Made by a program: the position numbers and the translations under genes
The notes under the pieces: model-generated
Told to the model about the DNA's origin: nothing
Seen by the model: the letters and a program-made list of their open reading frames with translations, nothing else
The model's database searches: none
In this document: in pieces, positions 31,654-38,178 of the stretch
Layout of the letters: every line of letters begins with the position of its first letter
Numbering within the stretch: position 1 is the stretch's first letter
Origin: an uncultured Lachnospiraceae bacterium
GTDB lineage: Bacteria > Bacillota > Clostridia > Lachnospirales > Lachnospiraceae
Assembly (NCBI GenBank): GCA_947165275.1
Contig: CAMUZQ010000018.1
Coordinates: 1 to 38,178, forward strand
Reading direction: 5' to 3'
DNA: 38,178 nucleotides

Positions 31654-32921
31654 TAGTACTTATTGTAGGCGGTGGCGGCAGAGAGCATGCCATAGCATAT
31701 GCCGTATCAAAGAGTCCGAAGGTTGATAAGATATATTGCGCGCCGGGAAATGCCGGGATAGCCGAGATAGCCGAGTGCGTCGATATACAGGTAATGGATT
31801 TCGAGGAGATAGCGAGGTTTGCAAAAAAGATCAAAGCAGATCTCGTGATAGTGGGACCGGACGATCCTCTTGCCGCAGGTATAGTGGATGTACTCGAGGG
31901 ATACGGCCTTAAGGTCTTCGGGCCTGAGGGCAAGGCTGCCATACTGGAGGGGAGCAAGGCCTTCTCCAAGGATCTTATGAAGAAATTCAATATCCCGACA
32001 GCGGCATACGAGATATTTGACAATGCCGATAAGGCTCTTGAATATCTGGAGACTGCGAAGTATCCCATAGTGCTGAAGGCTGACGGTCTGGCTCTCGGAA
32101 AGGGTGTCCTGATATGCAATAACCTGGAGGAGGCCCGCGAAGGCGTGAAGGAGATAATGCTGGATAAGAAATTCGGCATTGCCGGAAACCGCATGGTGAT
32201 AGAGGAATACATGACAGGACGTGAGGTGTCGGTGCTCACTTTCTGTGACGGAAAGACCATCAAGGTTATGAGTTCCGCTCAGGATCACAAGAGAGCCGGT
32301 GACGGAGATACAGGGCTTAATACAGGAGGAATGGGGACCTTTTCCCCTTCGCCCTTCTATACGGCAAAGATAGATGAATTCTGCAGGAAGAACATATACA
32401 AGCCTACGGTTGAGGCGATGGCTGCCGAGGCAAGACCCTTCAAGGGGGTTATATTCTTCGGACTTATGCTGACTGAGGATGGTCCCAAGGTGCTGGAATT
32501 CAATGCAAGATTCGGAGATCCGGAGGCTCAGGTAGTGCTTCCGCGAATGAAAAATGATATAATTGATGTCATGCTTGCATGCGTGAGTGGTACACTGGGC
32601 AAGATAAAGCTTGAATTTGAGGACAATGCGGCCGTATGTGTCATGCTCGCCTCGAAGGGATATCCCGGAAAGTATGAGAGAGGTTTTGTCATAAACGGAC
32701 TGGAATCCTTCAAGGATAAGGATGGATATTATGTGTTCCATTCAGGTACAAAAAAGACAGGAAAAGGGATCGTTACCAACGGAGGACGCGTGCTTGGAGT
32801 CACAGCTAAGGGAAGCGATCTTAAGGATGCGAGGAAATGTGCATATGAGGCTGTAGACTGGGTGGAATTCGATAATAAATATTACAGGCACGATATAGGT
32901 AAAGCGATAGATGAAGTCTGA
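31650..32921 (+). CDS. purD: Phosphoribosylamine-glycine ligase
   Basis: The 423-residue ATP-grasp enzyme makes GAR, the substrate of purN. It has the N-terminal VGGGGREHAIAY, IVGPDDPLAAGIVD, ATP-grasp motif VLKADGLALGKGV, EEYMTGREVSVL, and GGMGTFSPSP then EFNARFGDPEAQ for metal and substrate. Start ATG 31650 overlaps the purN stop. purH, often between purN and purD, is missing here, as are purF, purC, purB and purL. No clear terminator follows. Confidence 0.97.
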   Translation: MIVLIVGGGGREHAIAYAVSKSPKVDKIYCAPGNAGIAEIAECVDIQVMDFEEIARFAKKIKADLVIVGPDDPLAAGIVDVLEGYGLKVFGPEGKAAILEGSKAFSKDLMKKFNIPTAAYEIFDNADKALEYLETAKYPIVLKADGLALGKGVLICNNLEEAREGVKEIMLDKKFGIAGNRMVIEEYMTGREVSVLTFCDGKTIKVMSSAQDHKRAGDGDTGLNTGGMGTFSPSPFYTAKIDEFCRKNIYKPTVEAMAAEARPFKGVIFFGLMLTEDGPKVLEFNARFGDPEAQVVLPRMKNDIIDVMLACVSGTLGKIKLEFEDNAAVCVMLASKGYPGKYERGFVINGLESFKDKDGYYVFHSGTKKTGKGIVTNGGRVLGVTAKGSDLKDARKCAYEAVDWVEFDNKYYRHDIGKAIDEV

Positions 32922-32954
32922 GGAGAGAGTTTAAGAAGTTAAGAGGTGTCAGAG

Positions 32955-34445
32955 ATGAGGTTTAACAGACTTAAAAAAATGCTGATAGGAGGTGTGGCCG
33001 CACTTTCGATCCTGGCGCAGTCGGCAGTGGCTGTTCCGGTATATGCGGATGAGACGGTGGAAGGTGAAGCTCCCGCGGAGGAGGCATCGCCTGACGGAGA
33101 GGCTGTGCCTGAGGGAGATGCGGCTGCTGAAGGAGCTGAGGCCGCAGCGCCTTCCGGAGATGCGGTAGTTCCCGGCACGATAGTTGCCAATAACGGGATG
33201 TACATAGCGAACAGTTTTCCGGATTCATACATGCCGGCAGGTTTCAGGAAACAGACTGTGGCATACCAGGGACAGAATATAGAGCTTGCATATATGGATG
33301 CATCAAACGGACTGGTATCGCTTGCCTATCTTACGGATGCCAGCGGTTCCTTCGGAGATTTCTATCTGTGTGACACTTCCACGGCGGAGATGTCGGATTA
33401 TGTCAGGTTTGAAGGCGGAAATGACAAATATATCATCCTGCTGGATCCGGGAAGCGCGGAGGTACCTGAGGGCTTCGAGCCCACAGCTCTTTCGGTGAAC
33501 GGAAAGTCGGTATCTGCATGGATATTTACGGGAGAGGCTTCGGACAGCAAATCGGACGACAAGAAGAAGGATGAAAAAGATGACGAGGATGCAGACTCCG
33601 AAGAGAGCAGTGAAGAAGATGAGAAAAAGGGAGGTCTTTTCGGCCTTTTCGGATGGATCAAGCCTGTGGAGGCATATGCAGGTGAGCTTGACCTGGGGAT
33701 AGGAGTAGGAGCAGGTGACAGCAACAGCGCAGGCGGTGATGCAGGTGTATCAGAGACCGTCGATTCCTCGGATCTTCCGGGAGCGGATGAGGCTGCCGGG
33801 CTGCCGGATGATGAAGGCTCAGGATCAGAGGGTACGGGGGATGCGGAGACAACCTCCTTTGATACCTCTGCTCAGGTACCTTCCGGAGCTGATCCGGCGG
33901 CTTCCGATTACTTCCTGGTATATGCTATAGATCAGTCAGGAAATCTGGGATTTTATCTGTATGATTCCATAGGACAGACCTATATAAGGTACGTGGATCT
34001 CGGCGGCGGAAAGATATCCGAGCTTGAGGGTGCGAAAAAAAGTGCCAAGGTAAGGCTCTTTATCATAATCGGACTTGTAATACTCCTTATAGTTCTCATA
34101 ATCCTTCTGGTAAATATGGCTCTTTCGGGAGGAAGGAGAGGCGATGATTACTTCGATGATGATGATGACTATGAAGAGATGAAGCGGAGAGTGGAGAAGA
34201 AATCCAAGAAGGTCACCACCAGGCCGGTCCGCAATGAGCCGGATGATTATGATGATTATGATGACGATTATGATGATGACTATTATGATGACGATGACGG
34301 CGAGGATGTAAAGGTATATAAAAAGTCTGACAGGAGGAGGGAGGCGCAGGTAGCTCCGAGGGAACAGCTTGCACCCAGAAGGAAGGCACCGTCTCAGGAT
34401 ATAGATCTTGATGATGATTTCAGTTTTGATTTTATAAAAAGATAA
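32955..34445 (+). CDS. Secreted, membrane-anchored protein with Asp/Tyr-rich cytoplasmic tail
   Basis: The 496-residue protein starts with a signal peptide (core LIGGVAALSILAQSAVAV, likely cut after VYA at residue 31). An Ala/Glu/Pro-rich linker and a roughly 120-residue globular-looking part follow, then a Lys/Asp/Glu-rich stretch around 195-225 and a Gly/Ser-rich region. One membrane helix at about 368-391 (LFIIIGLVILLIVLIILLV) precedes a cytoplasmic tail of some 105 residues dominated by runs of Asp and Tyr. No family was recognised. ATG 32955, with AGAGG 8 bases upstream, is preferred over the GTG at 32946. It lies 33 bases after purD and 30 before the flavoprotein gene. Confidence 0.75.
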   Translation: MRFNRLKKMLIGGVAALSILAQSAVAVPVYADETVEGEAPAEEASPDGEAVPEGDAAAEGAEAAAPSGDAVVPGTIVANNGMYIANSFPDSYMPAGFRKQTVAYQGQNIELAYMDASNGLVSLAYLTDASGSFGDFYLCDTSTAEMSDYVRFEGGNDKYIILLDPGSAEVPEGFEPTALSVNGKSVSAWIFTGEASDSKSDDKKKDEKDDEDADSEESSEEDEKKGGLFGLFGWIKPVEAYAGELDLGIGVGAGDSNSAGGDAGVSETVDSSDLPGADEAAGLPDDEGSGSEGTGDAETTSFDTSAQVPSGADPAASDYFLVYAIDQSGNLGFYLYDSIGQTYIRYVDLGGGKISELEGAKKSAKVRLFIIIGLVILLIVLIILLVNMALSGGRRGDDYFDDDDDYEEMKRRVEKKSKKVTTRPVRNEPDDYDDYDDDYDDDYYDDDDGEDVKVYKKSDRRREAQVAPREQLAPRRKAPSQDIDLDDDFSFDFIKR

Positions 34446-34475
34446 AAAAACTACGTATCGGAGAGGAGGAGACAG

Positions 34476-35342
34476 ATGGGAAGGTATGATATTGCAATAG
34501 TCGGGACGGGACCTGCCGGAGTTTCGGCTGCTCTTACTGCAAAAAACAGAAACAAGAGTATCCTTCTTATCGGCAGGAAGGATCTCTCCAATAAGGTTAT
34601 AAAATCTCATAAGATACTGAACTATCCCGGACTTCCGGATATAACAGGCGAGGAGCTGGTGCTTGCGATGAGGGAGCATCTGGCTCAGATGGATATAGAG
34701 ATCACAGAGGAGCAGGTCACAAATGTATATGCCATGGGTGATTATTTTGCTCTTCAGTGCGCGAAGGAGATGTATGAGGCATCTGCTGTGATACTGGCTA
34801 CAGGTGTAATGCCGGGGAAGCTTCTGCCCGGAGAGGAGGCAAATCTCGGAAGGGGAGTGAGTTATTGCGCTACCTGTGATGCTGCATTATATAAGGGGAA
34901 GGAGGCCACTGTCCTTGGATATTCTCAGAAGGAGGAGGATGAGGCCGCTTTTCTTTCAGAGGTGGCAGCCAGGGTTTATTATGTGCCTGTCTATAAGGAG
35001 GAACCGGAATTCGCGGCTTCGAACATAGAGGTTATCAGAGGGGTCCCGAAGGAAATACGCCGGGATGACAACAAAAGCGTGCTCGTGCTCAATGACCGTG
35101 AGGTGGTTTCCGATGTGGTGTTTGTGTTGCGTGATTCGGTATCTCCGGGGCAGCTGGTTCCGGGACTGGAGACGGAGGGGGCTCACATCAGGGTCACACG
35201 GGATATGAAGACAAATATCGCCGGGCTTTTCGCCGCAGGAGATATTACAGGGGATCCGTATCAGGATGCCAAGGCTGTGGGAGAAGGAAATACTGCAGCC
35301 ATCTCGGCAGTGAAATATCTTGCTGAACTGGCAAGGAAGTAG
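34476..35342 (+). CDS. Thioredoxin-reductase-like flavoprotein lacking NADPH motifs
   Basis: The 288-residue protein has the FAD motif GTGPAG (10-15), the redox centre CATC (131-134, in SYCATCDAALYKGK) and the C-terminal FAD block LFAAGDITGDPYQ, as in bacterial TrxB. The NADPH domain is degenerate. Where TrxB has GGGNSAxEEA this protein has LGYSQKEEDEAA (147-158), and the HRRxxxRA phosphate-binding motif is replaced by PVYKEEPEF. That loss is the mark of ferredoxin-dependent flavin thioredoxin reductases (FFTR) known from clostridia. Thioredoxin is encoded 23 bases downstream, its likely substrate. Ribosome site GAGGAGGAG precedes ATG 34476. The electron donor is inferred. Confidence 0.85.
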   Translation: MGRYDIAIVGTGPAGVSAALTAKNRNKSILLIGRKDLSNKVIKSHKILNYPGLPDITGEELVLAMREHLAQMDIEITEEQVTNVYAMGDYFALQCAKEMYEASAVILATGVMPGKLLPGEEANLGRGVSYCATCDAALYKGKEATVLGYSQKEEDEAAFLSEVAARVYYVPVYKEEPEFAASNIEVIRGVPKEIRRDDNKSVLVLNDREVVSDVVFVLRDSVSPGQLVPGLETEGAHIRVTRDMKTNIAGLFAAGDITGDPYQDAKAVGEGNTAAISAVKYLAELARK

Positions 35343-35365
35343 ATTTTCAAAGAAAGGGGTAAGGT

Positions 35366-35677
35366 ATGGTAAATGTAGTCAATGCTGACAAATGGGATGA
35401 TATAACGGCTCAGGATGTGGCTGTTATCGATTTTAATGCTACCTGGTGCGGTCCGTGCAAGATGATGGCGCCCGTGCTGGAGGAGCTGTCCGGAGAATAT
35501 GAGGGAAAGGTTGCTTTTTATGCGATCGATGTGGATGAGAACCAGGAGCTTGCAGCAAAATTCTCAGTTATGAGCATACCCAATCTTGTGCTTTTGAAGA
35601 AGGGGGAGCTCGCAGATACATCCGTAGGCTTTAAGCCCAAGGATGCATTGAAGGCATGGATCGATTCACAGCTTTGA
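35366..35677 (+). CDS. trxA: Thioredoxin
   Basis: The 103-residue protein has the thioredoxin fold with active site WCGPC at 27-31 (NATWCGPCKMMAP) and the cis-Pro strand SIPNLVLLKKG. It reduces protein disulfides in the cytoplasm. It follows the reductase-like flavoprotein by 23 bases with AAAGGGG as ribosome site, so the two form a natural pair. It is convergent with ispF, with 17 bases between the stops and no clear terminator. Confidence 0.97.
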   Translation: MVNVVNADKWDDITAQDVAVIDFNATWCGPCKMMAPVLEELSGEYEGKVAFYAIDVDENQELAAKFSVMSIPNLVLLKKGELADTSVGFKPKDALKAWIDSQL

Positions 35678-35694
35678 CCGTGCCATAACCCGGA

Positions 35695-36228
35695 TCAGGA
35701 TCTTCCTGCCGGACAGTGGGGACATCCGTTCGGGTTTATATCAAATGAGCATTCTTCCGGAGAGGCGAGGAGACATACGGCAGAGGCCGAGATGCCCTCG
35801 CCTCTTCCTGTGAATCCCAGATGCTCCTCAGTAGTCGCTTTCACGTTTACCTGGTCTGTTTCGATTTCCAGGGTATCAGCGATATTCCTTCTCATTTCTT
35901 CTATATAGGGGCGCATTTTTGGAGCCTGCGCTATTATGGTAGCGTCTATATTCTGGATGAAAAACATACTGTCGGACAGCATCCTGCCGACCTCAGACAG
36001 GAGTTTAAGGCTGTCGGCGTCCTTGTATGCTGCATCAGTGTCAGGAAAATGCCTGCCTATATCTCCAAGGGCGGCTGCGCCCAGAAGAGCGTCCATGATG
36101 GCGTGCAGCAGCACATCGGCATCGGAATGTCCGAGAAGTCCTTTTTCATATGGAATCTCAACCCCGCCTATTATAAGCCGTCGGCCCTCCGCAAGCTTAT
36201 GTACATCATATCCCTGTCCTATACGCAT
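35695..36228 (-). CDS. ispF: 2-C-methyl-D-erythritol 2,4-cyclodiphosphate synthase with Cys tail
   Basis: The 177-residue enzyme makes MEcPP in the MEP isoprenoid pathway. Zinc ligands D8 and H10 (GYDVHKL) and H42 are present, with [17 protein letters not shown] and the C-terminal [15 protein letters not shown] block. The normal fold ends near residue 155. A further tail of about 20 residues holds a C-x2-C pair (NGCPHCP, C169 and C172), not usual for IspF. The start at 36228 has AGGAG 8 bases upstream on the minus strand. A longer in-frame start at 36360 would run through the promoter and is rejected. Confidence 0.94.
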   Translation of the reverse strand: MRIGQGYDVHKLAEGRRLIIGGVEIPYEKGLLGHSDADVLLHAIMDALLGAAALGDIGRHFPDTDAAYKDADSLKLLSEVGRMLSDSMFFIQNIDATIIAQAPKMRPYIEEMRRNIADTLEIETDQVNVKATTEEHLGFTGRGEGISASAVCLLASPEECSFDINPNGCPHCPAGRS

Positions 36229-36259
36229 ATTATCACTCCTGATGAAAGAATCCCAAATG

Positions 36260-36287
36260 TTGACTTTTTGGTTTAATATACTACAAT
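36260..36287 (+). promoter_or_regulatory. Promoter of the NagZ-like gene
   Basis: TTGACT (36260-36265) and TACAAT (36282-36287) are 16 bases apart on the + strand. The leader before ATG 36408 would be about 115 bases and includes the hairpin at 36329-36353. It overlaps the divergent ispF promoter. Confidence 0.6.
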
Positions 36288-36306
36288 ATATGGATGTCAT
36301 GGTCAA
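36278..36306 (-). promoter_or_regulatory. Promoter of ispF
   Basis: On the minus strand TTGACC (36301-36306) and TAGTAT (36278-36283) are 17 bases apart, giving a leader of about 45 bases before the ispF start. Its -10 shares bases with the -10 region of the + strand promoter. Confidence 0.6.
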
Positions 36307-36328
36307 ATCTCCGGTCTTGCACAGCGCA

Positions 36329-36353
36329 TCGATTGCGAGAGCGGAGCAATCGA
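36329..36353. other. Leader inverted repeat upstream of the NagZ-like gene
   Basis: TCGATTGC (36329-36336) and GCAATCGA (36346-36353) form a perfect 8-bp inverted repeat around a 9-base loop, 54 bases before the start codon. No T-run follows, so it is more likely a regulatory hairpin or protein site than a terminator. Confidence 0.45.
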
Positions 36354-36407
36354 CTTTCATATGATGATAGTGACAGTCAGACTGTAATGGGAGTTTAGGA
36401 AAGCTGT

Positions 36408-37784
36408 ATGGATAGAGAGAAAAGACATAAAAGGGTCGTTCGTCAGCGGATACTGGCGATCATATTCACGATCCTGGTTTTGGCTGCGATCACCTTCGGC
36501 ATTGTCATCGGGATAAAGTTTCTGAAGGATTCAGGACTTTTTGACAGAAAGAAGGAGCCGGAGGCGGAGGTGGTTTCCGAAGTCCCTTACGAGGAGCCGT
36601 CCACAGCCGATGACTCATGGATAGCGGTTGAAAAAGAAGAGATAGTGGATGACTATGCCGATGTGGATACGTCCGTGCTGTCCGAGGATGAGATTCCGGC
36701 AGCCGGAGCGCCGGTTGATTCCGATGAGGAGATAGAATCCATTATTTCAAATCTGGATATGGAGGAGAAGGTGGCACAGCTTTTTATAGTGACGCCTGAG
36801 GAGATCACCGGCATGACTACTGTGACAAGAGCCGGAGATACAACAAGGGACGCCTTGACGCTCTATCCCGTGGGCGGTCTCATATATTTTGCACAGAATT
36901 TTGAGGATCCCGATCAGACTAAGGAAATGCTTGCCAATACAAAGCAGTATATAACCGAAGCCTGCGGAATAGAGCCCTTTCTCGCTACCGATGAGGAGGG
37001 CGGAAGGGTTGCCAGGCTTGCGGAGAATGAAGCCTTCGGGATCGAGAATGTCGGTCCCATGGCGGATATAGGAAAGCTGGGGGATACGAAGGCTTCGGAT
37101 GCAGCCTATGATGCCGGGACGAAGATCGGAAAATACATGTCAGAGCTCGGTTTTAATCTGGATTTTGCACCTGTGGCAGATGTTGTCACCGGACAGATAT
37201 CGGGTAATGCCATTGGCGACAGATCCTTCGGTTCGGACCCGGAGATGGTGTCGAAGCTGTCATTGCAGTTTGCCTCCGGACTTCAGGAAAATGGTGTCAT
37301 TCCCTGTTTTAAGCATTTTCCCGGACATGGAAGTGTGACAGGAGATACCCATGAAAAACCGGTAGTGCTTGATAAGACTAAAAACGAGCTCTATGCTTCA
37401 GATCTTGTGCCTTTTCAGAATGCGATAACCAATGATGCGCCGATGATAATGGTCTCGCATCTCTCCTGCCCCGGCGTCACGGATGATGAAACACCGGCAA
37501 GTCTGTCTTCTGTGATGCTTACGGATATGCTCAGAGGAGAGATGGGGTATGAGGGTATAATCATTACGGATTCCTTCCAGATGGGAGCGGTGACATCCAT
37601 TTATCCGGATTCCGGCGATGCTGCCGTGACCGCGATAAAGGCAGGCGCAGATATCATTCTGATGCCGGAGGATTTTAACGAGGCATATCACGCAGTGCTT
37701 TCTGCGGCTTCCTCCGGAGAGATCGACTCCGGGAAAATAGATGATTCTTTAAGGCGTATATTGCGTGTGAAGCTTGGAAGATGA
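36408..37784 (+). CDS. GH3 beta-N-acetylglucosaminidase-like enzyme (NagZ type), membrane-anchored
   Basis: The 458-residue protein has a basic N-terminus and one membrane helix (about 14-38), then an acidic linker (about 47-108), so the enzyme domain lies outside the cell. The domain has GH3 NagZ motifs: [11 protein letters not shown]-like [21 protein letters not shown] (302-308), the catalytic Asp-His pair D313/H315 (GDTH) and nucleophile D388 in [10 protein letters not shown]. Such enzymes remove GlcNAc from peptidoglycan fragments. Only the GH3 catalytic part is present, without the extra C-terminal domain of the larger Bacillus homologues. Ribosome site TAGGAAAG precedes ATG 36408. Confidence 0.92.
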   Translation: MDREKRHKRVVRQRILAIIFTILVLAAITFGIVIGIKFLKDSGLFDRKKEPEAEVVSEVPYEEPSTADDSWIAVEKEEIVDDYADVDTSVLSEDEIPAAGAPVDSDEEIESIISNLDMEEKVAQLFIVTPEEITGMTTVTRAGDTTRDALTLYPVGGLIYFAQNFEDPDQTKEMLANTKQYITEACGIEPFLATDEEGGRVARLAENEAFGIENVGPMADIGKLGDTKASDAAYDAGTKIGKYMSELGFNLDFAPVADVVTGQISGNAIGDRSFGSDPEMVSKLSLQFASGLQENGVIPCFKHFPGHGSVTGDTHEKPVVLDKTKNELYASDLVPFQNAITNDAPMIMVSHLSCPGVTDDETPASLSSVMLTDMLRGEMGYEGIIITDSFQMGAVTSIYPDSGDAAVTAIKAGADIILMPEDFNEAYHAVLSAASSGEIDSGKIDDSLRRILRVKLGR

Positions 37785-37823
37785 TAGTGGAAAGTTTATT
37801 GTAATGTGAAACAGGAGGTATTA

Positions 37824-38178
37824 ATGGAAAAACTTGAAAAAAAGCTGGATACACTTACAAGGAAGCTGTACGGCAGACCGGCAGATCAGGTCACTGATGC
37901 GGAAATGTATCATGTCCTGCTGCATCTTACGAAAGAACTGATGAAGGATAAGAAGGAGATATCCGGAGACAAGAAGGTTTATTATATCTCTGCAGAGTTT
38001 TTGATCGGCAAGCTGCTTTCCAATAACCTGATCAATCTCGGAGTCTATGACGAGCTCGAGGAGATACTGCAGAAGAGCGGTAAATCCATAGCCCTGATAG
38101 AAAACGAAGAGCCGGAGCCATCACTTGGAAACGGCGGATTGGGAAGGCTTGCCGCCTGCTTTATGGATTCTATAGCTA
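37824..38178 (+). CDS. glgP: Glycogen/alpha-glucan phosphorylase (N-terminal part, cut by window end)
   Basis: The first 118 codons of a gene that runs off the window are seen. They match the N-terminus of GT35 phosphorylases: [20 protein letters not shown], then [18 protein letters not shown], with a helical start ([16 protein letters not shown]). The full enzyme would release glucose 1-phosphate from alpha-1,4-glucan. An AGGAGG site lies 5 bases before ATG 37824, 39 bases after the NagZ-like gene. It may degrade polymer of the kind the amylosucrase-like enzyme makes, although the genes are 20 kb apart. Confidence 0.93.
   Translation, partial: MEKLEKKLDTLTRKLYGRPADQVTDAEMYHVLLHLTKELMKDKKEISGDKKVYYISAEFLIGKLLSNNLINLGVYDELEEILQKSGKSIALIENEEPEPSLGNGGLGRLAACFMDSIA

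Noticed and set aside
31707-32741. Long minus-strand open frame of 344 codons opposite purD
   Set aside because: It is fully antisense to a clear purD gene, has no ribosome site and gives a composition unlike a real protein. It reflects codon bias of the + strand gene.
33936-34679. Minus-strand frame encoding an Ile-rich repeat (247 codons)
   Set aside because: The Ile runs are simply the complement of the Asp-coding GAT repeats in the + strand gene.
35678-35694. Bidirectional terminator between trxA and ispF
   Set aside because: The 17-base gap and flanking bases show no stem with a T-run on either strand.
1-38178. Mobile elements, phage genes or CRISPR arrays
   Set aside because: No transposase, integrase, capsid, Cas protein or regular spaced repeats were seen; the content is ordinary chromosomal genes.

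Overview
The window looks like a chromosomal stretch from an anaerobic, low-to-medium GC Firmicute, most likely a Lachnospiraceae-type Clostridium relative. This rests on the oxygen-sensitive class III ribonucleotide reductase, the L31/YqhQ-like/PrmC/RF1 gene order, strong GGAGG-type ribosome binding sites, Firmicute-type lipoproteins and heavy use of ATA and AGG codons. Species assignment is inference. Nearly all genes lie on the + strand; the exceptions are a tRNA-Gly, a YigZ-family gene and ispF. No insertion sequence, phage gene, CRISPR array or clear pseudogene was seen.

Layout. 1-400: end of an unidentified gene, tRNA-Gly(TCC) with its own promoter and terminator on the minus strand, and a leader with a terminator-like hairpin. 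400-3750: beta-CASP RNase-like protein, dihydrofolate reductase, TyrRS. 3850-6080: complete amino-acid ABC transporter (lipoprotein, permease, ATPase). 6150-9120: SH3b lipoprotein with an Ala-rich linker, a GT-C-like polytopic membrane protein and an overlapping 2x[4Fe-4S] ferredoxin. 9124-9759: yigZ-like gene on the minus strand. 9880-17460: a sucrose/fructo-oligosaccharide locus made of a perfect LacI-type operator over a promoter -35, a sugar ABC transporter (binding protein and two permeases, no ATPase), an intracellular GH32 beta-fructosidase, a LacI regulator and an amylosucrase-like GH13. 17460-20800: rpmE with a structured leader and a strong terminator, the DUF1385 protein, prmC and prfA. 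20810-23300: PAS-PAS-GGDEF diguanylate cyclase and an overlapping TPR lipoprotein. 23340-29420: nrdD, pyrF, pyrE, a small membrane protein and an M29 aminopeptidase with a long N-terminal extension. 29400-32920: purE-purM-purN-purD with a clear promoter. 32955-35680: a membrane protein with an Asp/Tyr-rich tail, a thioredoxin-reductase-like flavoprotein without NADPH motifs, and thioredoxin. 35695-38178: ispF (minus), a membrane-anchored GH3 NagZ-like enzyme and the start of a glycogen/alpha-glucan phosphorylase.

How the genes may work together. The 9.9-17.5 kb locus reads as a self-contained module. Sugar enters through the ABC permeases. GH32 hydrolyses the fructosyl bonds, the amylosucrase-like enzyme can turn sucrose into alpha-glucan plus fructose, and the LacI protein, encoded inside the operon, probably represses the promoter at 9892-9920. 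The most notable redox element is the flavoprotein-thioredoxin pair at 34.5-35.7 kb. It keeps the FAD motifs and a CATC redox centre but has lost both NADPH-binding motifs, the pattern of ferredoxin-dependent flavin thioredoxin reductases. The rest is largely housekeeping: translation, purine, pyrimidine and dNTP synthesis, isoprenoids and cell-wall recycling.
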